64,000 nt of DNA from Maribacter sp. BPC-D8 (GTDB taxonomy: Bacteria; Bacteroidota; Bacteroidia; Flavobacteriales; Flavobacteriaceae), in the NCBI RefSeq assembly GCF_035207705.1, contig NZ_CP128187.1:3844001-3908000 (forward strand), given 5' to 3'. The translations under genes were made by a program, and so were the position numbers. A model generated the notes under the pieces. The model saw nothing but the letters and a program-made list of their open reading frames with translations, searched no databases and was not told the origin of the DNA. Position 1 is the first letter of the stretch. Each line of letters starts with the position of its first letter. Of this stretch, positions 7,671-15,481 are shown one piece after another.

Positions 7671-7878
7671 GAAAAAGCCCCTAAAATAGGGGCTGTTCTT
7701 TAAAGTAGGTACACTTAAAATTTGGGTTTTAAGCTAGGGAAACTTGTAGGTAATGTGAAGATTTGGGGTCAACACTCAAACTTAATAACACTGTAAAGAT
7801 ATAACCAAGAACTAGTTTTATAAAACTATTGTTGTGAACTGTTTAATTCTTGTTGTAAGAAAAGGATTACAATTAAAT
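7671..7878. repeat. Structured intergenic repeat, copy B
   Basis: The diverged partner of copy A. The first hairpin is AGCCCCTA/TAGGGGCT (7676-7694), followed by a T-run only on the minus strand. The TTTGGG-loop hairpin is kept but with different stem bases (CTTAAAA at 7714-7720, TTTTAAG at 7727-7733): both sides changed together. The end hairpin is kept with arms TTGTAA (7853-7858) and TTACAA (7867-7872) and the same GAAAAGGA loop. Paired changes with constant loops suggest selection on structure. Confidence 0.6.
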
Positions 7879-7909
7879 TTATGTATTTCGTCGATGTTTT
7901 TGATGAAAT

Positions 7910-8674
7910 TTAGCTGAATTCTTTCAAAGAAAGTTGTAAGCCATCAAACTCGGCATAGGTGTAGTAACCGATCCAATCACCTAGATTGGTATATTTTGAA
8001 TTTTCTTTTAATTCTATTTCTAGGGGAAGATGTCTATGACCAAAAATGAAATGATTGTAATGTTGCGTTTCTAGTTTTCGTTTGGCATATAGCACCAACC
8101 ATTCTTTGTCTTCACCTAAAAACTTGGCATCATCATCACCACTAATCAATTTATTGCTTACCGAAAGGTGTTTTGCCAAACGAACGCCAATATCTGGGTG
8201 TAGCCATCTAAAGAACCATTTAGCTACAGGGTTTGTAAATACCTTTTTCATTCTTTTGAATCCCTTATCGTCTGGCCCTAGTCCGTCACCATGGCCTATA
8301 AAGAAGGAAACTCCATTAATGGAATATTGTTGAGGTTTATGGTAAACAGGTATGTTTAGTTCTTCTTCAAAGTAACCGTTCATCCAAAGGTCGTGGTTGC
8401 CTACAAAGTAATGTATTTGTATGCCTGCATCCGACAATTCTGCAAGCTTTCCTAGAGTTCTGGTAAATCCTTTTGGGATAACGGTGGTGTATTCAAACCA
8501 AAAATCGAACAAATCACCCATTAAGAAAATCACTCCTGCATCCGACTTGATCGTATCTAACCAACGAATAAACTTCAGTTCTCTCACCCTACTTTCTTCC
8601 ATAGTAGGTGCGCCTAAGTGGTTATCACTAGCAAAATATACTTTTTTTCCTGCGGGAAGTTCAATGTTCGTCAT
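7910..8674 (-). CDS. UDP-2,3-diacylglucosamine diphosphatase-like metallophosphoesterase (LpxH-like)
   Basis: A 254-residue calcineurin-like phosphoesterase. Metal-binding motifs in order are SDNHLG (D17, H19), GDLFD (D54), GNHD (92-95), GHGD and a C-terminal GHRH. In lipid A synthesis LpxH removes UMP from UDP-2,3-diacylglucosamine at the inner membrane. Flavobacteria use proteins of this length and pattern. The frame extends 15 codons upstream, but the ATG at 8674 begins just before the conserved KKVYFASDNH strand and is the better start. It is a monocistronic gene facing the repeat region. Confidence 0.82.
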   Translation of the reverse strand: MTNIELPAGKKVYFASDNHLGAPTMEESRVRELKFIRWLDTIKSDAGVIFLMGDLFDFWFEYTTVIPKGFTRTLGKLAELSDAGIQIHYFVGNHDLWMNGYFEEELNIPVYHKPQQYSINGVSFFIGHGDGLGPDDKGFKRMKKVFTNPVAKWFFRWLHPDIGVRLAKHLSVSNKLISGDDDAKFLGEDKEWLVLYAKRKLETQHYNHFIFGHRHLPLEIELKENSKYTNLGDWIGYYTYAEFDGLQLSLKEFS

Positions 8675-8757
8675 CAGGATGTAAATATAATAACTGTTTT
8701 GCGTACCGAGGGAATACACAGGTCAAAATAAGAGCATGCTAGTTTTTAGATGTGGAA

Positions 8758-9744
8758 TTATACAGCAGCATCTTTTTCGTTCAGTACTATTTTTATAGGT
8801 AGGTGATCGCTATAACCCTTGTCATTAAATGTAGACGAATTTGGTCTGCCAAACTTTACCGGTTTCTGGTACGAGCCTGAAGTAAGCTCAGGGTAGGCAA
8901 TGATTTCTGCACTACTCAACTTAAAAGGTAATGCTGATTTCTCTGATAATATACTTTTAGAAATCATAAACTGATCAAGCATATTATATTCATTACCGAA
9001 TACAAATGTGCCTATTTGAGCATCTAAAAATCGATGCATTACATTATAGAAGTACTTTAGGCGCACTCTATTACTTTTTACCAAGGCTTTATTATTAATA
9101 GCCTTTAAATACGATGTAATACTCTTATTGTACGGATTGTCATTAAAATCGCCCATTAATATGATATTTGCATCATCACCTTGCTCTTCGTAGATTCTCT
9201 CGATCCAGTACGATAAATTTTCGGCTACCATAATTCTAAATGGTTCGCTCTCAAGTTCACCACCAGATCTAGAAGGCCAATGGTTAAGTATGCATACCAG
9301 CTTATTGCCATTGGCAGTATTGATATGTACTTGAAACAAATCTCTGGTCGTATTTCTCTTTATAATACGTAGACTAAAGGTTTGCTGTTCTGGTCCGTAT
9401 TTGGTTTTATCATAAATAAGCGCAGTATCGATACCTCGTTTATCTTCTCCTTCAGAGATCACATAGCCATAGTTCTTATCAAGTGCAGTGCTCATCGCAT
9501 CAATAAGTAACTCGATAACATATTCATTTTCTACCTCACAAACCCCCAATATATCGGGGCCTTCACCATTATTAAATTTTGATATGACCGCTGTTAGATT
9601 GACAATTTTCTGGTCTAGAATAGTAGCACTCCATCCGTCAAGTTCTTTACCCAAATGGTTGTTTAAAAATTCACTTCTTCTAGGCGAATTTTCAATATCG
9701 AAAAGGTTTTCAAGATTCCACCAGTAAATATGATGTTTGGTCAT
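8758..9744 (-). CDS. Endonuclease/exonuclease/phosphatase family protein
   Basis: A 328-residue protein of the EEP (DNase I-like) fold. Visible motifs are WWNLENLFD at the start, GVCEVEN (metal-binding Glu), ILNHWPSRSGG, GDFNDNP and the C-terminal SDHLPI (catalytic His). These form the usual two-metal or one-metal active site that hydrolyses phosphodiester bonds. There is no clear signal peptide, so it is probably cytoplasmic. The substrate (DNA, RNA, nucleotide or lipid headgroup) cannot be told. It is 83 nt upstream of the LpxH-like gene. Confidence 0.82.
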   Translation of the reverse strand: MTKHHIYWWNLENLFDIENSPRRSEFLNNHLGKELDGWSATILDQKIVNLTAVISKFNNGEGPDILGVCEVENEYVIELLIDAMSTALDKNYGYVISEGEDKRGIDTALIYDKTKYGPEQQTFSLRIIKRNTTRDLFQVHINTANGNKLVCILNHWPSRSGGELESEPFRIMVAENLSYWIERIYEEQGDDANIILMGDFNDNPYNKSITSYLKAINNKALVKSNRVRLKYFYNVMHRFLDAQIGTFVFGNEYNMLDQFMISKSILSEKSALPFKLSSAEIIAYPELTSGSYQKPVKFGRPNSSTFNDKGYSDHLPIKIVLNEKDAAV

Positions 9745-9827
9745 GTTGTTATTTATTAAGGAGTTACCCTAAAAATAAAACAAATTGAAAGCTTGTAAGT
9801 AAAGTGTTCCGTTAAGTTTTGGTAAAC

Positions 9828-10277
9828 TTAATTATCACTGGCATACCACTCTGCAAAAGAAGTATCGGTTTCTTGAAGTTTCAAAGAGAATAAAGAAATG
9901 TTTTCTGGAAGGCGAGATTTGATTTTTGCGGCAAAATCGATGACCATATTCTCACTAGTAGGTTGGTAATCTGCCAAGATAACACTGTGTCCTCTATCTG
10001 TTAATTCTTTGGCAAGTTCAACATGGGGTGTATTTTTATTGAATACTGTAGAATGATCAAAAATGTCAACAATATCTTCTTTGACTATCTTTTTTAGATC
10101 TCCGAAATCGATAACCATGCCTAATTTTACGTGGCTGGTATCAGTAATAGGTCTACCAATAACGGTTACAGATAATTTATAGCTATGGCCGTGTACATTT
10201 CTACATTTACCGTCATAACCGTAAAGTGCATGTCCCGTTTCAAAATTGAATTGTTTGGTAATACGAATATTGCTCAT
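9828..10277 (-). CDS. queD: 6-carboxytetrahydropterin synthase / PTPS family (QueD-like)
   Basis: A 149-residue protein of the 6-pyruvoyl-tetrahydropterin synthase family. Zinc ligands are H16, H29 and H31 (FETGHAL and NVHGHSY). The catalytic cysteine is C25 (GKCRNVHGH), and MVIDFGDLK, FDHST, PTSENM and LQETDTS follow in family order. QueD converts dihydroneopterin triphosphate to carboxytetrahydropterin for queuosine synthesis. The CxxxHGH spacing fits QueD, but the PTPS reaction is not excluded. No other queuosine gene is in this window. Confidence 0.85.
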   Translation of the reverse strand: MSNIRITKQFNFETGHALYGYDGKCRNVHGHSYKLSVTVIGRPITDTSHVKLGMVIDFGDLKKIVKEDIVDIFDHSTVFNKNTPHVELAKELTDRGHSVILADYQPTSENMVIDFAAKIKSRLPENISLFSLKLQETDTSFAEWYASDN

Positions 10278-10333
10278 AGCCTATAATTATATGGCAAAGG
10301 TAGGGAATCTTTAAAAGGATTTATAGAGAGAAA

Positions 10334-10759
10334 TCATTCTAAAACAATCTCGGTATTTCCAGTGATTAAGCTAACGTGGCAACAATCTGCGCCAACTTCA
10401 TAAGTTTCGTTGATAATGGCTTCATTGTCAACATAACCTTTAAATGTAAGCGTTGCGGTAGTATTTTGGTATTGAACTCGATTGGCGTCACTAATAATAG
10501 GGTAGAAACCTTGTTCTTTTAGGTATTGATATTCTTCGCCGTTTAAATCTGCAGCTAAGTCCTCACCAGTATCATTATCGATAACCTCATAGGTATCTAA
10601 TGCTATTGCTTCACCCGCTGCGTCTTTGACACTAACAGTTATGGTAACAAAATTATGAGTACAAATAGTTTCATAACAGTCTTGCTGTTCGGCATCGTCG
10701 TTGTTATTACAGGCAACGAGGAATATAGAAAGAAAAACTAATGTGATTTTCGCGAACAT
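10334..10759 (-). CDS. Hypothetical lipoprotein
   Basis: A 141-residue protein with a type II signal peptide: hydrophobic run after MFAKITL and lipobox LVAC, with C17 as the acylated residue. It is followed by NNNDDAEQQDC. Four more cysteines occur in the mature part (DCYETIC and DCC near the C-terminus) and could form disulfides. The frame can be opened earlier only from a TTG at 10786; the ATG at 10759 gives a well-formed signal peptide and is preferred. The function is unknown; it should sit on a periplasmic or outer surface. Confidence 0.7.
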   Translation of the reverse strand: MFAKITLVFLSIFLVACNNNDDAEQQDCYETICTHNFVTITVSVKDAAGEAIALDTYEVIDNDTGEDLAADLNGEEYQYLKEQGFYPIISDANRVQYQNTTATLTFKGYVDNEAIINETYEVGADCCHVSLITGNTEIVLE

Positions 10760-10814
10760 AAAACTGGTTTTGTATAAGATGTTCAAATACCGATTAGTTG
10801 CGTATGGTGTTGAA

Positions 10815-10928
10815 CTACCTTTTGTATTTCTTTTTTGTACGTACTTTATTTACGAAATAAATGATCAAAACAGATAGGGCAAGAACAGGGAAAACTAGGT
10901 TTCCGTTTAAAAATTGAAAGAATTCCAT
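10815..10928 (-). CDS. Small membrane protein, 37 residues
   Basis: A short open frame from ATG to TAG: a hydrophilic start MEFFQFLNGN, one hydrophobic span (LVFPVLALSVLIIYFV), then a very basic tail (NKVRTKKKYKR). This positive-inside pattern is what a real single-pass inner-membrane microprotein shows. It lies between the enoyl-CoA hydratase-like gene (44 nt upstream) and the lipoprotein gene, all on the minus strand. No homologue is recalled; coding status is inferred only from the pattern. Confidence 0.5.
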   Translation of the reverse strand: MEFFQFLNGNLVFPVLALSVLIIYFVNKVRTKKKYKR

Positions 10929-10972
10929 ACTAATTATTTAGAAACAGAACGAAGCGCTGTTTCAGTTATTGT

Positions 10973-11740
10973 TTATTTTTTAAATTTTGACAGTGCGTTT
11001 CTTGTAAAATCAGAAAGGGCTAATTTTCCGGTGATAGCTGCGCGGTCTGTCAATAAGGTATCCCAATGGTCGGTACCTTCCCATAAAACTTTCTTCCATT
11101 CAGTTAAAGCTTCAGAATTATAGCTTGCCAACTGGTGAATGAAGAAGTCAAGTTCCTTATCCATTTCTTGTGCAGAGTCATATACTTTATTGAACAAACC
11201 TTTCTCTTGAGCCCAATAAGCACTTTTCCATTCGGTAGGTGCTAAAGACATTTCACCCATAGCGGCAGTACCTATTTTACGAGCTACAGCAGGTGCAATT
11301 ACTAAAGGCGCAATACCAATACTAAGCTCAGAAAGTTTTATTGATGCGTTTACATTAGAATATACATAATCGCAAGCTGCGGCAAGACCTACCCCACCAC
11401 CAACAGTTTTACCATGTACACGACCTACAATAACCTTTTTGCATTTACGCATGGCATTGATGACATGGGCAAATCCGCTAAAGAATGCTTTACCTTCTTC
11501 GAGGTTAGATACTTCAAGTAACTCATCAAAAGAAGCACCGGCACAAAACGCTTTTTCTCCTTCAGATTTTAATAGGATAACAGATATGGCCTCATCTTCA
11601 GAAAGCTCATTAATAGTATCTGTTAAGCGTTCTAGAAGTTCAGAAACGAAAGAATTACTAGCAGGATGCCCAAACTCTACATGAGCAACTTTACCATCTA
11701 TTCGTGTATATAAACTTCCATTTTTTCTTGAAGTGACCAT
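10973..11740 (-). CDS. Enoyl-CoA hydratase/isomerase family protein
   Basis: A 255-residue crotonase-fold protein. Oxyanion-hole segments are visible: FCAGASFDEL (near 66-75) and GKTVGGGVGLAAACDYV (near 110-126), and a glutamate stands in SELSIGIAP where the catalytic Glu of hydratases lies. The downstream IAPLVIAPAVARKIG is reminiscent of methylglutaconyl-CoA hydratases of leucine breakdown. No leucine-degradation gene is next to it, so the exact substrate is open. Confidence 0.82.
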   Translation of the reverse strand: MVTSRKNGSLYTRIDGKVAHVEFGHPASNSFVSELLERLTDTINELSEDEAISVILLKSEGEKAFCAGASFDELLEVSNLEEGKAFFSGFAHVINAMRKCKKVIVGRVHGKTVGGGVGLAAACDYVYSNVNASIKLSELSIGIAPLVIAPAVARKIGTAAMGEMSLAPTEWKSAYWAQEKGLFNKVYDSAQEMDKELDFFIHQLASYNSEALTEWKKVLWEGTDHWDTLLTDRAAITGKLALSDFTRNALSKFKK

Positions 11741-11809
11741 AGCATTTTATTTTACTCGATAATCGAGATTACCTACTTAGAGATTTGTCTAGAAGCAGCT
11801 GATACAAAA

Positions 11810-13144
11810 TTACGGATTTTGCAATAAAGGTTTGAACTTGTTTCTGAATTTCCATACGAGTGCTGCGCCCCTAATAAACATCCAAACGGTGAAGGCAAGC
11901 CATATACCTGTTAACCCCCAATGAAGATATTTGCCTAAGAACAGCATGGGCACAAAGCCTAAAAAGGTAGCAACAAGCAAGGTGTTTCGTAAATATTTCA
12001 TTTCACCAAGACCTTTAAAAACTCCGTCTAAAACAAAAGCAGTACTATTAAAAGGTAGCCCCAGTATAATAATATAGAAGATGCCGTAAAAAGCAGAAAG
12101 CACCAAGGGTTCGTTAGAGAATAAGCTACCCAAGGGTTTATAGAAAATAGTAGCCAAAGCCATAATCACAAGGCTGACTATGAGTCCGTATTTCGTAATC
12201 TTTTTCGCTAATAACCAGAGTCCGTCATAATTACGTTCTCCCAATAATCGACCGCCCATAATATTACCGGCAGCACCATAACCATCAATAAAAAAGGCAG
12301 AAAATAGCCATAGATTTATAGCAATGGTATGCGCACCAATGTATTTATCGCCAAGTGCTGTAGCTTCTCTAACGGCAAGAATAAGCGCGGTATTCAGGGC
12401 AATGGCACGAACAAATAAATTCAAGCTCATAACTACCAAACGACCAAGTTCTTGGTGCATAGGTAATTTTAGTTTTAAACTAATATCGGTCTTCGTCCAA
12501 AGTAGGTAGAACGCCATTAGTGCCATAATCGCTTGAGCAAGCAAACTCGCATAAGCTGCACCTTCTAAATACATAGCTGGGATGAATCCTTCAATTCCGT
12601 ATACAAAAGCAAAATCTAGAATAACGTTTAAAACTGCACCAGTAATAGCAATGACCATGGGCCAATAGGTATTCTGTAATCCGCGGAAAATACCCATCAC
12701 TGCGAAAACAAATAAGGTTAATGGAAAACCCCAAACGCGAATGGAGTAGTAGTTAATGCAGTATTGCAGTATTTTTCCTTTGGCATTTAAGAGCTCGAAG
12801 ATTTCTTGAACAACAAAAATGGTAGATAGCAAAACCAGAATGCTCAAAGCAATGTTGAGGTAAATAGCCTGTGCGGGTAATGTTTTAACTTCCTCTAATT
12901 TACCAGCACCTAAATATTGTGAAATAATGGAAGATATGGCACTACGTGTTTGTCCAAGAATCCAGATGAGCATCGAAAGAAACGAGCCTACAATACCTGC
13001 AGCAGCAAGAGACTCTAACCCATCTACCGGAATATTACCCACAATAGCCGTATCGGTTATGGATAATAGCGGTTCTGCAATACCCGCAATAGTTGCCGGG
13101 ATCGCCAAGGCATTTATAGATTTAAAATTTACTAAAGTTTTCAA
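11810..13144 (-). CDS. MATE family efflux transporter (DinF-like)
   Basis: A 444-residue protein with 12 predicted membrane helices in two similar halves. The N-terminal INALAIPATIAGIAEPLLSITDTAIVGN is diagnostic of the DinF-type branch of MATE transporters, which export drugs or toxic compounds using Na+ or H+. The frame has no ATG near the N-terminus. An in-frame stop lies just upstream, and the TTG at 13144 is the only start that keeps helix 1. It lies 12 nt behind the GNAT gene, consistent with an operon. Confidence 0.85.
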   Translation of the reverse strand: MKTLVNFKSINALAIPATIAGIAEPLLSITDTAIVGNIPVDGLESLAAAGIVGSFLSMLIWILGQTRSAISSIISQYLGAGKLEEVKTLPAQAIYLNIALSILVLLSTIFVVQEIFELLNAKGKILQYCINYYSIRVWGFPLTLFVFAVMGIFRGLQNTYWPMVIAITGAVLNVILDFAFVYGIEGFIPAMYLEGAAYASLLAQAIMALMAFYLLWTKTDISLKLKLPMHQELGRLVVMSLNLFVRAIALNTALILAVREATALGDKYIGAHTIAINLWLFSAFFIDGYGAAGNIMGGRLLGERNYDGLWLLAKKITKYGLIVSLVIMALATIFYKPLGSLFSNEPLVLSAFYGIFYIIILGLPFNSTAFVLDGVFKGLGEMKYLRNTLLVATFLGFVPMLFLGKYLHWGLTGIWLAFTVWMFIRGAALVWKFRNKFKPLLQNP

Positions 13145-13156
13145 AAAATAGGGTTT

Positions 13157-13657
13157 CTATAGTACAAGTTCGTAGCAATGAAAAGGATGTTCGCTTTGGT
13201 TGGGGAAAAAGATATTTCCTAATTTGGTATAACCACGTTGCTCGTAAAATTTCTGATTTCTTTTGTTCTGGCTAAAGGTATCTAACCTAACGGATACGGC
13301 ATTGTTTTCCCTGGCAAAGTTTTCGGCGAAGTCCATTAACTGCTGGGCAAAACCTTTGCCTTGATAGTTAGGGTGCACTGCTAGGCGATGAATATAATGG
13401 TTATTTACATTTTCAGTCAGCCAGTTTACCGAAGTGTATTCTTCATCCATAAAAAGGGAAACAACAATACAACCTACTATTTCGTTATCATTTTGAAGCA
13501 CATAAAGTTCATTGCGTTCTATATCATTTTCAAATGCCGCTTTAGAGGGGTAATCGGTCGTCCATTGGTAAATGCCATTGGCTTCCATAGCTATTCTACA
13601 AGCATCTGTCATGATAAGAATTTTGGGTATTTGCGATATCTTTGCCGGTGCTATCAT
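13157..13657 (-). CDS. GNAT family N-acetyltransferase
   Basis: A 166-residue acetyltransferase. Motif A, which binds the pyrophosphate of acetyl-CoA, is RLAVHPNYQGKGFAQQLM near residues 90-107. The C-terminal strand FYEQRGYTKLG is also typical. The acceptor substrate is unknown. It begins the short operon with the MATE gene and diverges from the universal stress gene with a gap of 53 nt. Confidence 0.85.
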   Translation of the reverse strand: MIAPAKISQIPKILIMTDACRIAMEANGIYQWTTDYPSKAAFENDIERNELYVLQNDNEIVGCIVVSLFMDEEYTSVNWLTENVNNHYIHRLAVHPNYQGKGFAQQLMDFAENFARENNAVSVRLDTFSQNKRNQKFYEQRGYTKLGNIFFPNQSEHPFHCYELVL

Positions 13658-13710
13658 AAAAGCAATTTAATTAAATTGTAAATTTAGAGTTATAAACAAC
13701 ACTTTTTATC

Positions 13711-14508
13711 ATGATGAATATTCTTGTTCCGATCGGGACCTCCTCAAATGCGAATCAAACATTACAATATGCAGTAGATTTTGCACAAGACTTTGGCGCA
13801 GAAATATATGTAATGGACGTTTTTAATGTCAGTGGAAAAACAGGAACGCTTACCAATATAACACAGAAGGTAGCCGAAAATTCGAAAGAAAGATTAAAGG
13901 AAATAGTAGCAACAGTAGATACAAAAGACGTCTCTATAAAAATAGCAAGCTTTAACGGTGAGCTAAAAGACGGACTAAAAGAAATTGATAAGGGTATAGG
14001 TATTGACCTTATTATTTTGGCACCAAGAAGTAATGATATTAAAGAAGAGAATTATTTAGGACAAACTTCTGGAGCCATTATTAAAAGAACGAACATACCA
14101 ACGTTGATCGTACCAAAAGGTACAGTGTATAAGTCGTTTAAAAATATATTGGTAGCCTTTAAGTCTGGTATTCTAAAAAGAAAGAGAATTCTTGATCCGT
14201 TAATTGAGATGAAGAATAAGCACAACGCCAACGTAAATTTATTGATGGTGAAAACTCCCGGATATTCAGATGACGATTTAAAGATAAATACGGCATTGAT
14301 GGACATCAGTTCACAGTTGACTTTCACAGAAAACTCAACTACGTACCATGGCGTTTTAGAGCATTTTCAAGCAAAACACCCCGATTTATTGTGTGTTTTT
14401 AGAAGAAAACGTGGTTTTTTCAAGAAATTATGGGAAAAGAGCACTATTTCAAAATCGGAGTTTTATGCCCCAGTACCGGTCTTGGTATTAAGTGTAAAGA
14501 AAGATTAA
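13711..14508 (+). CDS. Universal stress protein, two-domain
   Basis: A 265-residue protein of two UspA-like halves. The first half begins MNILVPIGTSSNANQTLQYA and ends LGQTSGAIIKRTNIPTLIVPKG, which resembles the ATP-binding C-terminal glycine motif. The second half begins KNILVAFKSGILKRKR and is degenerate, lacking a clear nucleotide motif, as is usual in flavobacterial two-domain proteins. It probably acts in the cytoplasm under stress or starvation. Either of two consecutive ATG codons could start it. Confidence 0.85.
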   Translation: MMNILVPIGTSSNANQTLQYAVDFAQDFGAEIYVMDVFNVSGKTGTLTNITQKVAENSKERLKEIVATVDTKDVSIKIASFNGELKDGLKEIDKGIGIDLIILAPRSNDIKEENYLGQTSGAIIKRTNIPTLIVPKGTVYKSFKNILVAFKSGILKRKRILDPLIEMKNKHNANVNLLMVKTPGYSDDDLKINTALMDISSQLTFTENSTTYHGVLEHFQAKHPDLLCVFRRKRGFFKKLWEKSTISKSEFYAPVPVLVLSVKKD

Positions 14509-14561
14509 GTAGTACTTTGTTAGCATAGTAAAATGTATTTTCTTTGATGCTCTTGAAAAGC

Positions 14562-14572
14562 GGGGGATTAGC
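14562..14572 (+). pseudogene. Possible fourth tRNA-Ala 5' fragment (very short)
   Basis: GGGGGATTAGC here equals the first 11 bases of the intact tRNA-Ala at 15152. The following bases (GTAGTTTTCTTG) do not match. On its own it could be chance, but three other copies of the same word with longer matches lie within 600 bases. A hairpin with 8-bp arms (TTAATACC/GGTATTAA) follows at 14617-14635. Confidence 0.35.
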
Positions 14573-14642
14573 GTAGTTTTCTTGTGCGTTCCGAAAGCAC
14601 TCGGGAAGGTTAAATTTTAATACCTTCGGTATTAATAAAATG

Positions 14643-14690
14643 TTTTGGGGGATTAGCCTGCCCGACTTTTTAGGCGGGCTCAGTTGGCTA
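14643..14690 (+). pseudogene. tRNA-Ala 5' fragment with palindromic insertion, copy 1
   Basis: TTTTGGGGGATTAGC matches the 5' flank and first 11 bases of the intact tRNA-Ala. After a 21-bp GC-rich hairpin insertion (arms GCCCG and CGGGC), the match resumes with CTCAGTTGGCTA, the D-arm of the same tRNA, and then stops. The fragment cannot make a tRNA. It lies 54 nt before the GIY-YIG start codon, and downstream bases 14698-14714 (CATGCC/GGCATG) and 14716-14724 form more palindromic structure. Confidence 0.65.
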
Positions 14691-14743
14691 CACGCCCATG
14701 CCGAAAAAGGCATGTTCGGGCAGGGAGCGCAATTTTTCAGATA

Positions 14744-14992
14744 ATGAGTTATATATATGTTCTTTACAGCGATGTTTTTAAAAGGTTCTATGTTGGTATG
14801 ACTGACGATTTAGAGAATCGTTTGGTAACACATAATTCTGGTAAAGTAAAAAGCACAAAGCCTTATGTACCTTGGCGAATTGTTCATACTGAAGAGTACA
14901 ATAATAAACAAGAGGCTAGAGTAAGAGAAAAGTATTTAAAATCGGCTGCAGGAAGAAGATGGAAAAAGAGTAATATTATTTTGGGGAATTAG
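14744..14992 (+). CDS. Small GIY-YIG nuclease family protein
   Basis: An 82-residue single-domain GIY-YIG protein. YIYVLYS (residues 3-9) and FYVGMTDDLENRLVTHNSG (15-33) correspond to the GIY and YIG strands and the catalytic arginine region. KQEARVREKYLKS near residues 55-67 carries the catalytic glutamate. Such stand-alone domains are structure-specific or homing-type nucleases. The frame is open upstream, but the ATG at 14744 begins exactly at the domain. The stop codon lies inside the second tRNA-Ala fragment, so the gene sits between direct repeats of a tRNA 5' end. Confidence 0.82.
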   Translation: MSYIYVLYSDVFKRFYVGMTDDLENRLVTHNSGKVKSTKPYVPWRIVHTEEYNNKQEARVREKYLKSAAGRRWKKSNIILGN

Positions 14993-15022
14993 CCTGCCCG
15001 ACTTTTTAGGCGGGCTCAGTTG
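14979..15022 (+). pseudogene. tRNA-Ala 5' fragment with palindromic insertion, copy 2
   Basis: A 44-bp direct repeat of 14643-14686 with one base changed (GGGGAATT for GGGGGATT), including the same hairpin insertion and the CTCAGTTG D-arm bases. Its TAG serves as the stop codon of the GIY-YIG gene. The distance between the two copies is 336 bp. Confidence 0.65.
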
Positions 15023-15151
15023 TTTAACCTATTAAGCCGAAATATACTTTTGAGAGAGAGTAGGGTCTCTATAAAAATGAATTATATTTACAAGCTTTAA
15101 AGCGAGACTTTCGGAAAATCGTTTTTTCGCTTATTTTATATTAAATATTTT

Positions 15152-15225
15152 GGGGGATTAGCTCAGTTGGCTAGAGTATTTGCCTGGCAGGCAAGGGGTC
15201 ACCGGTTCGAATCCGGTATTCTCCA
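15152..15225 (+). tRNA. tRNA-Ala (anticodon GGC)
   Basis: A complete 74-nt cloverleaf: acceptor GGGGGAT/ATTCTCC, D-arm GCTC...GAGT, anticodon stem TTTGC/GCAAG with loop CTGGCAG (anticodon GGC), and T-arm ACCGG TTCGAAT CCGGT. Pair 3-70 is G-U, the alanine identity element. The discriminator base is A, and CCA is not encoded. A terminator follows at 15230. Confidence 0.95.
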
Positions 15226-15229
15226 CGTA

Positions 15230-15259
15230 AAAGGCTTCCATTTTGGGAGTCTTTTTTTT
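15230..15259 (+). terminator. Terminator after tRNA-Ala
   Basis: A hairpin with arms AAGGCTTCC and GGGAGTCTT (two G-U pairs) followed by eight T residues, directly after the tRNA. Confidence 0.75.
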
Positions 15260-15481
15260 GTTGCTTTTTCGAAGATTAATTCAAGTATTTAGTTTCACTA
15301 TAATACTAAAAGAATAGAGCGTCCCCGTGAATAAAGTCCATTTACTAAACACTAGTTTACGCACTACTTCCTCCTAAAGCCATTTTACATTTTCTTCAGA
15401 TATACAATATCATGATCATTAAAATGTTATTATAACACGATTATTGATGATACATACAACCCCCAAAAGAAAATCATTAAA

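Noticed and set aside
7291..7878. The two repeats as a degenerate CRISPR or tracrRNA region
   Set aside because: There are only two copies of about 205 bp, no regular short repeat-spacer pattern and no cas gene in the window.
14684..14743. A 20-codon N-terminal extension of the GIY-YIG protein (MATRPCRKRH...)
   Set aside because: It reads through the tRNA fragment and a palindrome and has no counterpart in the domain; the ATG at 14744 starts at the first strand.
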